Source of the DNA: Corallococcus sp. EGB | Lineage (GTDB): Bacteria; Myxococcota; Myxococcia; Myxococcales; Myxococcaceae | Direction: 5' to 3' | NCBI RefSeq assembly: GCF_019968905.1 | Contig: NZ_CP079946.1 | Coordinates: 6,917,356 to 6,981,355 of the forward strand | Length of the DNA stretch: 64,000 nucleotides | Part shown: in pieces, positions 35,091-45,180 of the stretch | How the letters are laid out: each line of letters begins with the position of its first letter | Numbering within the stretch: the first letter of the stretch is position 1 | The notes under the pieces: generated by a model | Databases searched by the model: none | Told to the model about the DNA's origin: nothing | The model's input: the letters and a program-made list of their open reading frames with translations, nothing else | Program-made: the position numbers and the translations under genes

Positions 35091-35102
35091 GGAGCATTAC
35101 CT

Positions 35103-35861
35103 GTGACCGCTACCTCCGCACCGGAGAGCTATCCTGAGACCTACTACGCGGGTGCGTATTGGGGCGCTCGGAAGGAATCGCCCGAGGACTGCGCCCGGCG
35201 CACAGCAGGCCTTCTCGAGCTTCTGGCCGAGTGCGACCCATTCCTCTCGCACTGGTACAAGCCCGCCAGGTCCCGCAAGGATGCGCGCAAGCATCCGCTG
35301 ATGCCGCCCGATGTGCCCACCCTCACTGGGTTGTTCCAGCGCGGTGTGAACCGCGAACCTGGAGGGCCCCCCATTGAAGAGCTGGGCTTCCGCTTTTCGT
35401 TCGATAATGGAGGGGCTGCTGGAGACTGCGCAACGATGCGCATCAATGGCGGCATGGACTCGGCAGCGGTTCCAAACCACTGTGTGTTGACGGTCCCCTG
35501 GCGTGGACCCAATGCGGACAGGGTGCTCACCGTGTCGGTCCTGACGAAAGCCGTGAGGGCCATGGTGCTTTCATGGGACCCGGATTGGGCGCTGGCTACG
35601 TCGAACGCATATGAGCGGCAATACCGGGAGCCTGTCTCGGCGCCCTTTTCCTTGGGCTGGATCACGTACCTCTCGCGCCGCATCGGAACGGTGCCGCCAC
35701 TGCCCGAGCCTGTCCACGTCGAGCAGGTCGAGGGCAGAGGAACGCTGATGGTTCTCACGCCTGAGCGCTTCACGGTGGCAAACCCCGAACACATCGCGTT
35801 GGCGCGAAGCGTGCGGGGTCTGCTGGCCCAAGCCGGGCTCATGCCGGCCGCGACATCGTGA
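35103..35861 (+). CDS. Imm52-type immunity protein
   Basis: A 252-residue cytoplasmic protein with no signal peptide. The opening ETYYAGAYWGARKESPEDCA, the LLECDP-like LLAECDPFLSHWY and the later FRFSFDNGG fit the Imm52 family, which accompanies Tox-REase-5 toxins. It starts at GTG 35103 with GAGGAG about 8 bases upstream, overlapping the toxin stop codon, which ensures that immunity follows toxin synthesis. It should bind and neutralise the upstream nuclease domain. The codon use is noticeably less GC-biased than in the helicase next to it. The convergent helicase gene ends 9 bases away. Confidence 0.85.
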   Translation: MTATSAPESYPETYYAGAYWGARKESPEDCARRTAGLLELLAECDPFLSHWYKPARSRKDARKHPLMPPDVPTLTGLFQRGVNREPGGPPIEELGFRFSFDNGGAAGDCATMRINGGMDSAAVPNHCVLTVPWRGPNADRVLTVSVLTKAVRAMVLSWDPDWALATSNAYERQYREPVSAPFSLGWITYLSRRIGTVPPLPEPVHVEQVEGRGTLMVLTPERFTVANPEHIALARSVRGLLAQAGLMPAATS

Positions 35862-35870
35862 CAGCCGGGC

Positions 35871-38816
35871 TCACGCGAACAACTGGAGCAGATCCTCGCG
35901 GGTAATCGCAGCAGCGCCCCCGGCCTCGCTGAGCGCGGCCTCGAACAGGGCGCGCTTCTTCTCCTGGAGGCCCAGGATCTTCTCCTCCACCGTGCCCTGG
36001 GACACCAGCCGGTAGACCATCACCGGCCGCTCCTGCCCGATGCGGTGCGCGCGGTCCGCCGCCTGCGCCTCCACCGCCGGGTTCCACCACGGATCCATCA
36101 GGAACACGTGGTCCGCCGCCGTGAGGTTCAAACCCGTGCCGCCGGCCTTCAGCGACATGAGCAGCACCGGCGCGCCGTCCTGGCCCTGGAAGCGGGCCGT
36201 CACCTCGCCCCGGTTCGCCGTCGCGCCGTCCAGCCGCTCGAAGCCGATGCCCGCACCCTTGAGGCCCGGCTCGATGAGGTCCAACAGCGACGTCCACTGC
36301 GAGAACACCAGCGCCTTGTGGCCCTCCGCCACCGCCGTCTCCAGCGCGTCCACCAGCGTCTGCACCTTGGAGGACGTCTTCGCCACCTGCCCCGGCACCA
36401 GCGCGGAATGGCAGGCCGCCTGCCGCAGCCGCAAGAGCGCCTCCAGCGCCTTGAGCACGCTGCCGCCCTCGTTGAGCAGCGCGACCACCTCCGCGCGCGT
36501 CGCGGCCATCACCGCGTCGTAGACGGAGCGCTCGCGCTCATCCAGCTGCACGTGCATCACGGAGTCCGTGCGCGGCGGCAGCTCCGGCGCCACGTCCCGC
36601 TTGAGGCGGCGCAGGATGAACGGCCGGATGCGGCGGCGCAGCGACTCCGCCGCGCCCGGCTTGCCGTCCGCGATGGGCTGCGCCGTCTTCTCCTCGAACT
36701 GGCGGCGCCCACCCAACAGGCCCGGGTTGGTGAAGTGCATCAGGCTCCACAGCTCGTCCAGGCGGTTCTCCAGCGGCGTGCCGCTGAGCGCCAGCCGCAG
36801 GTTCGCCTTGAGCCCGAACGCCGCGCGCGACACCTGGCTCTCCGGGTTCTTGATGGCCTGGGCCTCGTCCAACACCACCGCCTCCCACGTGGGCGCGCCC
36901 AGCACCGGCGCGTCCAGGCGCAACAGCGCGTACGTGGTCAGCGTGATGTCCGCCGTGGGGTCCAGCTTGCGGCCAGGCCCGTGATACACGCAGACCTTCA
37001 ACGACGGCCGGAAGCGCTGGAGCTCCGCCACCCAGTTGGGCAGCACGCTCGTGGGGCACACCACCAGCGACTTCGGGCCCAGGATGCAGAGGGTCTGGAG
37101 CGTCTTTCCCAGACCCATGTCGTCCGCGAGGATGCCGCCCAGCCCCGCGCCCTTGAGGAACGACAGCCAGCTCACGCCCTGCTGCTGATACGCGCGCAGC
37201 GTGGCGTTGAGCTCCGCGGGCAGCACCGGCGGCGGCAGCTTCTCGAAGCCCTCCACCAGCGGGGCCAGCTTGTCCAACCCAGGAGGCGGCGGCTGTTCCA
37301 GCGACTCGCACAACTGGGTCAGCTCCGGCAACGCGTGGTTCGCGACGCGGCCGTCCGCCTGACGCGCGGCCAGGAGGTCCGCCACGCGCTGCCCGTTCTT
37401 GTCCAGCCACGCCCGCGGCAGGGGCGCCCAGCCACCCCCATCCAGCGGCACCAGCCCCAAGCCCTCCGTCCACGCCCGCACCACCGCCGCCGCGTCCACC
37501 GTGCGCGCGCCGCCCTTGCCGCCCTCGACCTCGAACTCCAGCGTGAAGCGCACGTCCGGCACGCCCGACACCGTCGCCCCACCCTCCACGCGCAGGGACG
37601 GCTTGAGGCGCATGTCCGGGCTGACGATGCCCGCCGCGTCGCCGCCCAGGTCGCCGCGGAACTTCCGCAGCTTGTCCGCGAAGCGCATCATCTCCGGGCC
37701 CTGCACCGTGAGCCGGCGGCCGGGCACCAGGTTCAACTCATCGCGCAGCTGGTGGAGCAGCTTCTGCTCCGCGGCCTCGTCGCGCAGCGGCACCGCGCCG
37801 CGCAGGTACACCATGCGCCCGTTGTCGATGCGCACCGTCGGCGGCGCGCCGTACACCAGCGTGGGCAGCACCGACAGCCCCTGCGTGAGCTGGTTCAGCT
37901 CCAGGAGGATGCGCGGCTTGAGGTCCCGGTCCAGCGCCGGCAACCGGCGGCTGCGCATGTCCACCGGCATGCGCCGCCCCAGCTCGGGGAGGATCTTCGC
38001 GGACAACTCCCCCAGCTGCTCCGGCGAATACGTGCGCACGATGGGCAGGTTCTGGAGCCACGCGCCCGTCATCCCCGTCTCGCCCAGGCGCACCAGGGAC
38101 TCGGCCGTGAGGCCCACGCCGGGGCTCACCACCTCCGTGATGCGCGGATCCCGCGTGATGGTGATGACCCACTGCTGGCCCTTGTCCTCCACCTTCGCGC
38201 GCGGGGGCAGCACCTCGCTGGACACCGCCACCGGCCGGCCGTCCAACAGCACGTTGCGCGCGGGCTCCAGGGCGCGCAGCAGCGCATCCAGCTTCTCCGC
38301 CAGGAGCGGCCCCCGGGTGCGCCGCTCCAGCAGGCGCTCCATCACCAGGTCCACCTGCTCCACCTGGAGCGTGGCCCCGCCCTGCGGCTTCGCGAGGCGG
38401 CCGGTGAGGTCCTCCAGGGGCTCCTCCGTGCCGTCCGCGTGCGCGAGGACCCGGTGCAGCTGCAGCCCGCCCTCCACGCGCGTGAAGCGGTACACCACGC
38501 GCGACCAGCGCTCCGCCACCGCCTCCAGCGGCGCGTCCTGCTTCTCCGCCTTGTCCAGGGAGATGGCCGCAGCGACGACGTGCTCGCACGGGTCCACCGG
38601 GCTGGGGCAGTCACACTCCCACGCCTCGTCGCCCGGATAGAGGACGACGGTGAAGGCCACGGCCCGGCCGGCCACCTTCACGCGCAGCTCGACCTCCGAC
38701 CCCGAGCGCGACTGGAGCGCCACCGCCCCGTCGCGCGCGAGGCTGACGCCCTTGGACCAGAGGCCCGGCTTGGCTTCTTTCCGGACGGCTTCGAGGAGCT
38801 GGCTGTTCTCGGACAT
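35871..38816 (-). CDS. SNF2/SWI2-family helicase with N-terminal SWIM zinc finger
   Basis: 981 residues. An N-terminal SWIM zinc finger ([16 protein letters not shown], CxC...CxH) is followed by a long linker domain and an SNF2 ATPase: motif [17 protein letters not shown], motif [16 protein letters not shown] (DEAQ), motif [21 protein letters not shown], and the C-terminal helicase part ([53 protein letters not shown]). Such proteins remodel protein-DNA complexes, as RapA does with RNA polymerase; the exact job of this bacterial SWIM-SNF2 type is not known. The gene is monocistronic by spacing (9 bases from Imm52, convergent; 70 bases from the receptor gene). Confidence 0.94.
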   Translation of the reverse strand: MSENSQLLEAVRKEAKPGLWSKGVSLARDGAVALQSRSGSEVELRVKVAGRAVAFTVVLYPGDEAWECDCPSPVDPCEHVVAAAISLDKAEKQDAPLEAVAERWSRVVYRFTRVEGGLQLHRVLAHADGTEEPLEDLTGRLAKPQGGATLQVEQVDLVMERLLERRTRGPLLAEKLDALLRALEPARNVLLDGRPVAVSSEVLPPRAKVEDKGQQWVITITRDPRITEVVSPGVGLTAESLVRLGETGMTGAWLQNLPIVRTYSPEQLGELSAKILPELGRRMPVDMRSRRLPALDRDLKPRILLELNQLTQGLSVLPTLVYGAPPTVRIDNGRMVYLRGAVPLRDEAAEQKLLHQLRDELNLVPGRRLTVQGPEMMRFADKLRKFRGDLGGDAAGIVSPDMRLKPSLRVEGGATVSGVPDVRFTLEFEVEGGKGGARTVDAAAVVRAWTEGLGLVPLDGGGWAPLPRAWLDKNGQRVADLLAARQADGRVANHALPELTQLCESLEQPPPPGLDKLAPLVEGFEKLPPPVLPAELNATLRAYQQQGVSWLSFLKGAGLGGILADDMGLGKTLQTLCILGPKSLVVCPTSVLPNWVAELQRFRPSLKVCVYHGPGRKLDPTADITLTTYALLRLDAPVLGAPTWEAVVLDEAQAIKNPESQVSRAAFGLKANLRLALSGTPLENRLDELWSLMHFTNPGLLGGRRQFEEKTAQPIADGKPGAAESLRRRIRPFILRRLKRDVAPELPPRTDSVMHVQLDERERSVYDAVMAATRAEVVALLNEGGSVLKALEALLRLRQAACHSALVPGQVAKTSSKVQTLVDALETAVAEGHKALVFSQWTSLLDLIEPGLKGAGIGFERLDGATANRGEVTARFQGQDGAPVLLMSLKAGGTGLNLTAADHVFLMDPWWNPAVEAQAADRAHRIGQERPVMVYRLVSQGTVEEKILGLQEKKRALFEAALSEAGGAAAITREDLLQLFA

Positions 38817-38886
38817 GGCAGGCGGCTTCCCTACGCCCCGCCACGCCCTTCCGCAACGTCGGATGCATCCCTGGCTGACGGCCAGG

Positions 38887-40911
38887 CTACTCGTCGTCGT
38901 AGGACGGCTCGAAGAGCCAGGTCAGCTTCACCAGGAACTCGCGGCTGAACACCGGCAGGGGCGCGTGTCCGCCGTTGTACGGCTGGGCCACCCGGAAGTC
39001 ACTGCCCAGCAGGTTGTAGACGCCCGCGCCAATCTCCAGGCCCTGGGTCCCCACGTTCTCCGCGCGCACGAAGAGGTTGAGCAAGAGGCGGGGCTGGAGC
39101 GTCTGGACCTCCGACACGCCCTCCTCGTCCGGCGCCCCCACGGCGAAGCGCTGGCCCACCAGCACGGCGGTGGGGCTGATGGACAGCCACGGCAGCACCC
39201 GCGCCGTGCCCGTCAGCGTCACCTTGTGCGTGGGCAGGCCCGTGAAGGCGTTGGGCCGCCCGGGCACCAGGTAGTCCTCCACGTCGTTGCGGCCGCCCGG
39301 CCGGTAGAACGAGTAGCCCGCCTCCGCGCGGCCCCACGTTCCGCGCAGCCGGTAGTCCAGTTCGATGCCCCGGCTGCCCAGGCGGCCCCGGTTCCGGTAC
39401 GCCTCCGACGCCGTGACCGGGTCGTAGGAGTAGATGATGGGATCCGTCACGCCCACGTCGAAGGCGTTGGCGCTCAGGCTCTGGCCCTCGCCCAGGCGCA
39501 GCGTGGCCTCCAGCTCGTACACCGTGGTGCGCTCCGGCCGGACGTCGTCACCCAGGGAGATGTTCTCGATGCCCGGCGCGCGGAAGGCGCGGCTGTAGAG
39601 CGCCTTGCCGCTCACCGGCCCGAAGGACTTGAGCAACACCAGGCGCGGCACGAACGAGCTGCCGAAGGCGCTGTGGTCCTCGAAGCGCGCGCCCGCCACC
39701 ACCGTGGCGATGGGGTTGTCCGAGTACACCTCCACGAAGCCCGCCACGTTGCGGTAGGAGACGACGTCCTCATCGCCGTTGAAGGGCTGCTGCAGGCCGA
39801 TCCCCGCGGGCCCCCGGAGCTGCCCCTGGTCGAACGCCAGGTCCACGCCGCCCGTGAGCTGGAGGGAGTCGAACGCCGCCCAGCGCGCCAGGGCCCGGCC
39901 CCGGAGGCGGCGGTAGCGCTTGTCGTAGAAGAAGTCCGACGACTCATCCGAGTCCCGGTAGGACTCGCCCAGCGTGAAGTTCAGCCGGGGGATGATCTCA
40001 AGCCGGTCCGTGGGGCGGAAGCGGTCGCTCAGCTCGGCGTGGAACGACTCGAAGTCGGTGCTCGCGGGCGTGGGCAGCACCTCGTCCACGGACACCACGG
40101 ACGTGGTGTCCTGGCGCTGATACAGCAGGCTCAACTGGAGGTCGCGGTAGCCCACACCGGCCTGCACCACCGTGGGGTCCATCCGCGACGCGCCGTTCAT
40201 GCTCGCGGAGTTGCCGTAGAAGTCGTTGAACACGGCGTCGCTGCGCTGCCCCTGCCCCAGCGACGCGGACGCGAAGGCGCTCAGGCCCGGCACGCTCTCG
40301 AACACCTTGCGGCCCGACAGCGTGAGGCTGCGACGGCCCAGGCCGTGCTCCAGCTGCCCGTAGGTGCCCACCACCAGCGCGTCCGTGCTGCCCTGGATGC
40401 CCCGGGTGATGACGTTGATGACGGCCAGCTCCGCGTTGCCGCCGTAGATGACGGAGCCGGGGCCCCGCACGACCTCGACGCGCTCAATCAGCTCCACCGG
40501 GAACTCATGCCCCAGCTGTATCGTGGAGTAGAGCTGCTCGTTCATCTCCTTGCCGTCGATGATGAGCAGCACCTTGCCTTCCTGGCCCCACAGGCCCCGG
40601 AAGCCCGGCCCCACGGTGCCCTGCACGTCCACGCCGAAGAAGAAGCCGGGCACCTGCAGCAGCACGTCCATCAGGTCGCGCGCGCCGGAGGCCTTGATTT
40701 CATCCGCGGTGATGGCCGTCACCACGGCCGGAGAGTCGTGCAGCTTCGTGATGGCGAACGACGCCACCTGGCTGTGCACCTCCGGCTCATCCTCGAGCGG
40801 GGCCGCGCGCTGCTCCAGGTCGGGCTCCTGCCCCGTCTGCGCGAAGCCAGTCCCCGCGCCCAGCAACGCCAGCCAAACACACACACGACGCCCATGCCTG
40901 GTGAAACCCAT
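38887..40911 (-). CDS. TonB-dependent outer-membrane receptor
   Basis: 674 residues with a signal peptide ([15 protein letters not shown]). A plug domain ([67 protein letters not shown]) and a long beta-barrel with alternating aromatic strands follow. Cargo (siderophore, cobalamin or sugar) cannot be told. The barrel ends [15 protein letters not shown], four to five residues past the usual terminal aromatic. I preferred ATG 40909-40911 over a TTG at 40920 because GAGAGG lies upstream of it. No TonB/ExbBD genes are nearby. It stands alone with a 143-base gap to the PEGA gene. Confidence 0.92.
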   Translation of the reverse strand: MGFTRHGRRVCVWLALLGAGTGFAQTGQEPDLEQRAAPLEDEPEVHSQVASFAITKLHDSPAVVTAITADEIKASGARDLMDVLLQVPGFFFGVDVQGTVGPGFRGLWGQEGKVLLIIDGKEMNEQLYSTIQLGHEFPVELIERVEVVRGPGSVIYGGNAELAVINVITRGIQGSTDALVVGTYGQLEHGLGRRSLTLSGRKVFESVPGLSAFASASLGQGQRSDAVFNDFYGNSASMNGASRMDPTVVQAGVGYRDLQLSLLYQRQDTTSVVSVDEVLPTPASTDFESFHAELSDRFRPTDRLEIIPRLNFTLGESYRDSDESSDFFYDKRYRRLRGRALARWAAFDSLQLTGGVDLAFDQGQLRGPAGIGLQQPFNGDEDVVSYRNVAGFVEVYSDNPIATVVAGARFEDHSAFGSSFVPRLVLLKSFGPVSGKALYSRAFRAPGIENISLGDDVRPERTTVYELEATLRLGEGQSLSANAFDVGVTDPIIYSYDPVTASEAYRNRGRLGSRGIELDYRLRGTWGRAEAGYSFYRPGGRNDVEDYLVPGRPNAFTGLPTHKVTLTGTARVLPWLSISPTAVLVGQRFAVGAPDEEGVSEVQTLQPRLLLNLFVRAENVGTQGLEIGAGVYNLLGSDFRVAQPYNGGHAPLPVFSREFLVKLTWLFEPSYDDE

Positions 40912-41054
40912 GCGAAACAAGCCTCTCGAAGGTGAACGCCGAGCGGCCCCGGGGGAGACCGACTCCGCGTGAAACCAATCCTACCGGCTTCAGCACCATC
41001 CGAAAGTTCTGGGAATACACGCACCGCGTCGAATGCGGGGGTGCGCGGGATGTT

Positions 41055-42140
41055 TCACTTCACGCGCACGCGAGTGCTGCGGCCCGGCTCGACCTCCACG
41101 GTCATGCGCCGCTTCACCTCGCCGTTGACGCGGACCTCCACCTTCGCGGGCCCGGAAGGCAGGGCCTGCGCGGAGATGGGCGGAAAGCCATAGGGCCGGC
41201 CGTTGATCCACACCTCGCCGTAGAGCCCCGGCGACGTCACCTCCAGGTCGCCCCGCTGGGCCACGGCGGCGTTCGCCACGGAGGGCTCCGACGGTGTCGC
41301 GGGCTCCGCGGCGCGAGGCGCCACCCCGGGTCCACCCGCCGGTACCGCGTTCGGCGCCGGGGGCGAAGCAGGGGCGACGGCCGCCACGGGCACCGCGGCC
41401 GGCTTCGACGCGGGCGGCGTGAGCTCCGCGGTGAGGTCGCGGTTGAGTGAGCGCACCGCGTCCGCGTCCACCTCCACCGTCTCCTCGTGCAGGTGGCGGT
41501 CCCCCTGCGCGAGCACCACGCGGTGCATGCCCGCGGACACCGGCAGCCGCGCCGGCGTCAGGTCCAGGGCCTTGCCGTCCACCATGACCACCAGGCCCGG
41601 CGGCGTGGACGTCACCAGGAGGAGCCCGCCCTTCGGCTCCTCTTCGTGCGAGGCGGGCTGCGCGGACTGCTGCTCGCGGGCGGCCCGCGCCGCGGCGAGC
41701 TTCGCGGCGCGCGAGCGGGGCGGCGCGCGGGAGGGCGCCGGCTCATGCCCCGGGGCCCCGTGCGCGGTCCGCGACAGGTCGCGCGAGCGCAGGTCGGTGG
41801 CGATGCCCAACAGCCGGGTCAGGTCGCTGTCCTTGTCATCCGGGCGCAGCTTGAGCGCCTCGGTGAACTGCGCGACCGCGCGCTCGTAGTCGCGGTCCTC
41901 CAGCGCGGCCAGACCGGAGGCTCGCAGCGCGCGCACGAGCCCGGCGTTCGCGGCCTCCGCCTGCGGGGCCACGGACGCCACCGTCGGAGGCGGGGGCTGG
42001 ACGGTCGCGGGGGCGGGGTTCCGCGTGACGACAGGCTCGGGCGGCGCGGCCTTGCGCGAGCGGACCACCAGGTACGCCCCGGCGTTCACGGCCACGGTGC
42101 CCAGCAGGATGACGGCGACCCAGGTCTTCTGATTCTTCAC
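41055..42140 (-). CDS. PEGA/TPR-like single-pass membrane protein
   Basis: 361 residues. An N-terminal anchor (MKNQKTWVAVILLGTVAVNA) is followed by a Pro/Ala linker, a TPR-like helix pair (LAALEDRDYERAVAQFTEAL), a basic Ala/Arg stretch, and two PEGA-type beta-domains: GGLLLVTSTPPGLVVMVDGK and RGDLEVTSPGLYGEVWINGR, the second ending at the C-terminus. PEGA domains often sit on Ser/Thr-kinase partners and surface-layer-like proteins in myxobacteria. The GTG 42138-42140 was chosen since no ATG exists in frame and the anchor starts there; a GTG at 42161 is possible. It follows the Ser/Thr kinase gene by 43 bases and is probably in its operon, hence a likely partner or substrate. Confidence 0.82.
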   Translation of the reverse strand: MKNQKTWVAVILLGTVAVNAGAYLVVRSRKAAPPEPVVTRNPAPATVQPPPPTVASVAPQAEAANAGLVRALRASGLAALEDRDYERAVAQFTEALKLRPDDKDSDLTRLLGIATDLRSRDLSRTAHGAPGHEPAPSRAPPRSRAAKLAAARAAREQQSAQPASHEEEPKGGLLLVTSTPPGLVVMVDGKALDLTPARLPVSAGMHRVVLAQGDRHLHEETVEVDADAVRSLNRDLTAELTPPASKPAAVPVAAVAPASPPAPNAVPAGGPGVAPRAAEPATPSEPSVANAAVAQRGDLEVTSPGLYGEVWINGRPYGFPPISAQALPSGPAKVEVRVNGEVKRRMTVEVEPGRSTRVRVK

Positions 42141-42183
42141 GATGGATGTCCCACTTCCCACGACGACACGGTGCGCCCGCCCC

Positions 42184-43458
42184 TCATGCGATGAACAGCC
42201 AGAACACCGCGCTGCCCACCAACGCGACGCCCGCCGCGGCCGCCAGCGCCCAGGGGAACGTCCCGGCCCCGGCCGTCTGTTCCGGCGACGGGACGACGCC
42301 CGTCGTGGAGCCCGTCCCGCCGCGATGGAGCAGCACGCCCGTGGGCACCAGCGCGCTGGGCTCGTGCGGGTCCCCCCCGTGCCCGGGCGCTCCGAAGGGT
42401 GACGGGCCGGAGATGCCCGTGGGAGTGCGCGTGGAGCCCACGCCCGACCCGGTGGGCGACGCCCCCTGCAGGGGCTCCGGCATCGGCACCGCGGTGGACA
42501 CCCGGCCCGTCGCATCCGGGGGGAACAGCGTGGTCATCAGCGTGGCCAGCTCCCGGCCGCCGGACGTCCAGTGCTGCGCCGTGCGGTAGCGCTCCAGGTC
42601 GTCGTGCAGCTCGCGCGCGGTCTGGTAGCGCTGCGCGGGCTCCTTCGCCAGGCACTTGAGCAGGATGCGCTCCAGCTCCGGCGGGAAGCCCGGCGCCACG
42701 TGCGACGGCGGCGGCACGTCCCCCTGCGACGCGGCCAGGATGGTGGCCTCCATCGTCTCGCGCTTGAACAGGCGGCGCCCCGTGGACGCCTCGTAGAGGA
42801 CGATGCCCAGCGAATACAGGTCCGAGCGGTGGTCCAGCTCCCGGTTGGTGATCTGCTCCGGGGACATGTACGCGTACTTGCCCTTCACCACCCCGGCCAC
42901 CGTGCGCTCCAGGTTCACGGAGCTCTTCACGATGCCGAAGTCCGCCAGCTTCACGATGCCGTCGCGCGACACCAGCACGTTGCCCGGCGTGATGTCCCGG
43001 TGCACCAGCTTCAGCGGCGTCCCGTCCGACAGCGTCTTCGCGTGCGCGTACGTGAGCGCGTCCGACATCGCCAGGCCCACGTCCACCGTCACCCGGGGCC
43101 CCAGCGGGATGTTCGCCGCCGCCGCGTGCCGCATGATGCGGTCCAGCGACTGGCCCTGAATCCACTCCATCGCCAGGTAGTACTGGCCTTCAATCTTCCC
43201 GAAGTCGAACACCTGCACGATGTTCGGGTGCGTCAGCAGCGCCGCCACCTTCGCCTCGTCCGCGAACATCCGCGCGAAGGGCTCCAGGTTCGCGTACTCC
43301 GGCAGGATGCGCTTGATGACGCACGCCTTGGAGAAGCCGTCCGGTCCGTCGATGGTCGCCAGGAACAGGTGCGCCATCCCGCCCGTGGCGAGCCGCTGCA
43401 CCATGCGGTACTTCCCGAAGCGGATTTCCACCCCGGGTGCGGCCGGCGAAGGCGTCAC
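42184..43458 (-). CDS. Membrane-bound Ser/Thr protein kinase
   Basis: About 424 residues. The kinase domain (about 15-290) has the glycine loop LATGGMAHLFLA, ATP Lys in CVIKRILP, catalytic loop HRDITPGN (the Ile-Thr variant common in myxobacteria), DFG in LADFGIVK, MSPEQ, and HRSDLYSLG. A Pro/Gly/Thr-rich linker then leads to one transmembrane helix close to the C-terminus (FPWALAAAAGVALVGSAVFW), with only about four residues after it, so the kinase faces the cytoplasm. The start is GTG 43456-43458, giving MTPSPAAPG just before the kinase. Open frame continues to GTG 43548, but those extra residues are not kinase-like. The next gene encodes the PEGA/TPR protein. Confidence 0.9.
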   Translation of the reverse strand: MTPSPAAPGVEIRFGKYRMVQRLATGGMAHLFLATIDGPDGFSKACVIKRILPEYANLEPFARMFADEAKVAALLTHPNIVQVFDFGKIEGQYYLAMEWIQGQSLDRIMRHAAAANIPLGPRVTVDVGLAMSDALTYAHAKTLSDGTPLKLVHRDITPGNVLVSRDGIVKLADFGIVKSSVNLERTVAGVVKGKYAYMSPEQITNRELDHRSDLYSLGIVLYEASTGRRLFKRETMEATILAASQGDVPPPSHVAPGFPPELERILLKCLAKEPAQRYQTARELHDDLERYRTAQHWTSGGRELATLMTTLFPPDATGRVSTAVPMPEPLQGASPTGSGVGSTRTPTGISGPSPFGAPGHGGDPHEPSALVPTGVLLHRGGTGSTTGVVPSPEQTAGAGTFPWALAAAAGVALVGSAVFWLFIA

Positions 43459-43643
43459 GGTATCAACCCTGTCCAAATTGTACTCCCAGGACGGAACTCG
43501 TAATTCCTGGAAGATACCGATGCCGAGACCTCCCCACAAGTTTCGCACACCGTGTCAACTGGTTTTACGGTGAATACACTTTAACAACGTGACGGATGGG
43601 GATCAGGGCGGGGTCCCGGCATATCCTCCCGGTCCTCGTGCGC

Positions 43644-44984
43644 ATGGCGACCTCCCCCTCCGACGCCTCCTCTCCGCTGGCCGCTCCCCGACCGCTGTCC
43701 GCCCAGGACATCCGCACCCTGGGGCTTGCGGCGCTGGGGGGCGCGCTGGAGTTCTATGACTTCATCATCTTTGTGTTCTTCACGGCGGTGATGGGGAAGC
43801 TGTTCTTCCCGCCGGAGACGGCGGACTGGCTGCGGCAGTTGCAGACGTTCGGGCTGTTCGCGGCGGGCTACCTGGCGCGGCCGCTGGGCGGCATCGTGAT
43901 GGCGCACTTCGGGGACCGGACCGGGCGCAAGCGGATGTTCACGTTGAGCGTCTTGCTGATGTCGGTGCCCACGCTGTGCATGGGCCTTTTGCCCACGTTC
44001 GCCTCGGCCGGGTACGCGGCGCCGCTCCTGCTCCTCATGCTGCGGCTGCTCCAGGGCGCGGCGGTGGGCGGCGAGGTGCCGGGCGCGTGGGTGTTCGTCT
44101 CCGAGCACGTGCCGGAGCGCCGCGTGGGGCTGGCGTGCGGGACGCTCACCTCCGGGCTCACGCTGGGCATCCTCCTGGGCTCGCTGGTGGCCACGGCGGT
44201 CAACACCGCCTTCACGCCGGAGCAGGTGCTGGCGTACGGCTGGCGCGTGCCCTTCGTGGTGGGCGGCGTGTTCGGCTTCCTCGCCGTGTTCCTGCGCCGC
44301 TGGCTCCACGAGACGCCCGTCTTCGAGGAGCTGCGCCAGAAGAAGGCGCTGGTGCGCGAGCTGCCGCTCAAGGCCGCGCTGAAGGGCCACGCGCCCGCCG
44401 TCGTCGTCTCCATGCTGTTCACCTGGGTGCTCACCGCGGGCATCGTGGTGGTCATCCTGATGACGCCCACGCTGATGCAGCAGCTGCACGGCATCCCGCC
44501 CGCGAAGGCGCTGGCGGCCAACAGCGTGGCCACGCTCACGCTCACCGCGGGGTGCATCTGCTTCGGGCTGCTCGCGGACCGGCTGGGGCCCACGCGGGCC
44601 ATGGCCGTCGGCTCGGGGCTGCTGCTCGTGGCCGCGCAGCTGTTCTACCGGGGCGTGGCGAGCGCACCGGAGCACCTGGTGCCGCTCTACGCGGGCGTGG
44701 GGTTCTGCGTGGGCGTCGCCGGCGTGGTGCCCGCGGTGATGGTGCGGGCCTTCCCTCCGGCGGTGCGCTTCTCCGGCCTGTCGTTCTCCTACAACGTCGC
44801 GTACGCGCTCTTCGGCGGCCTCACCCCGCTCGCCGTCACGGTCGCGTTGAAGGAGAGCCCGCTCGCGCCCGCGTACTACGTGTCGTCGGTGTGCGCGGTA
44901 GGGCTTGGCGTGTCGCTCCTGCTGTTCCGGGGCTCGAGCGCTCGCGCCCGCGCGGCGGACGAACATCCCGCGCCGTCGCGCTGA
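43644..44984 (+). CDS. MFS transporter of the metabolite:H+ symporter (ShiA/ProP) type
   Basis: 446 residues with twelve hydrophobic helices. Family marks: GGALEFYDFIIFVFF in the first helix, the loop GDRTGRKRMFTLS after the third, LQGAAVGGEVPGAWVFVSEH, the RRVGLACG stretch, and ADRLGPTRAM mid-way. MHS proteins carry organic acids, betaine or citrate by proton symport. The substrate is unknown. The start at 43644 gives the usual N-terminus; an ATG at 43596 extends it by 16 unrelated residues. It is divergent from the Ser/Thr kinase (185-base gap, presumably holding both promoters). Confidence 0.9.
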   Translation: MATSPSDASSPLAAPRPLSAQDIRTLGLAALGGALEFYDFIIFVFFTAVMGKLFFPPETADWLRQLQTFGLFAAGYLARPLGGIVMAHFGDRTGRKRMFTLSVLLMSVPTLCMGLLPTFASAGYAAPLLLLMLRLLQGAAVGGEVPGAWVFVSEHVPERRVGLACGTLTSGLTLGILLGSLVATAVNTAFTPEQVLAYGWRVPFVVGGVFGFLAVFLRRWLHETPVFEELRQKKALVRELPLKAALKGHAPAVVVSMLFTWVLTAGIVVVILMTPTLMQQLHGIPPAKALAANSVATLTLTAGCICFGLLADRLGPTRAMAVGSGLLLVAAQLFYRGVASAPEHLVPLYAGVGFCVGVAGVVPAVMVRAFPPAVRFSGLSFSYNVAYALFGGLTPLAVTVALKESPLAPAYYVSSVCAVGLGVSLLLFRGSSARARAADEHPAPSR

Positions 44985-45180
44985 GCCCCGGCCTGGCGGA
45001 CTGCCCCACGGCCAGAGGTGTTGACCCGCCGCCATTCCACGAGGGGTGTGGGCACACGAGGGTAGCTGCCACCGGAACTGTCGGCTAAGCGGCAGTGACT
45101 CGGCGGCTGCGTCGGGCGTGCCCTGCTCCCCATGCGCATCTTGTCCCGGCGCGCGCTTTCGAGCGGCGGAAACCCGCGCG

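Noticed and set aside
36045..38948. Long plus-strand frame opposite the SNF2 helicase
   Set aside because: It is an Arg/His/Leu-rich antisense shadow with no recognisable motif; the minus-strand helicase is unambiguous.
43530..43558. TTGACA on the minus strand as the -35 of the membrane kinase promoter
   Set aside because: No -10-like hexamer lies 16 to 18 bases downstream (the position reads GGGGAG).
45021..45026. TTGACC as a promoter for the KaiC-like gene
   Set aside because: No matching -10 sequence lies at a normal distance.
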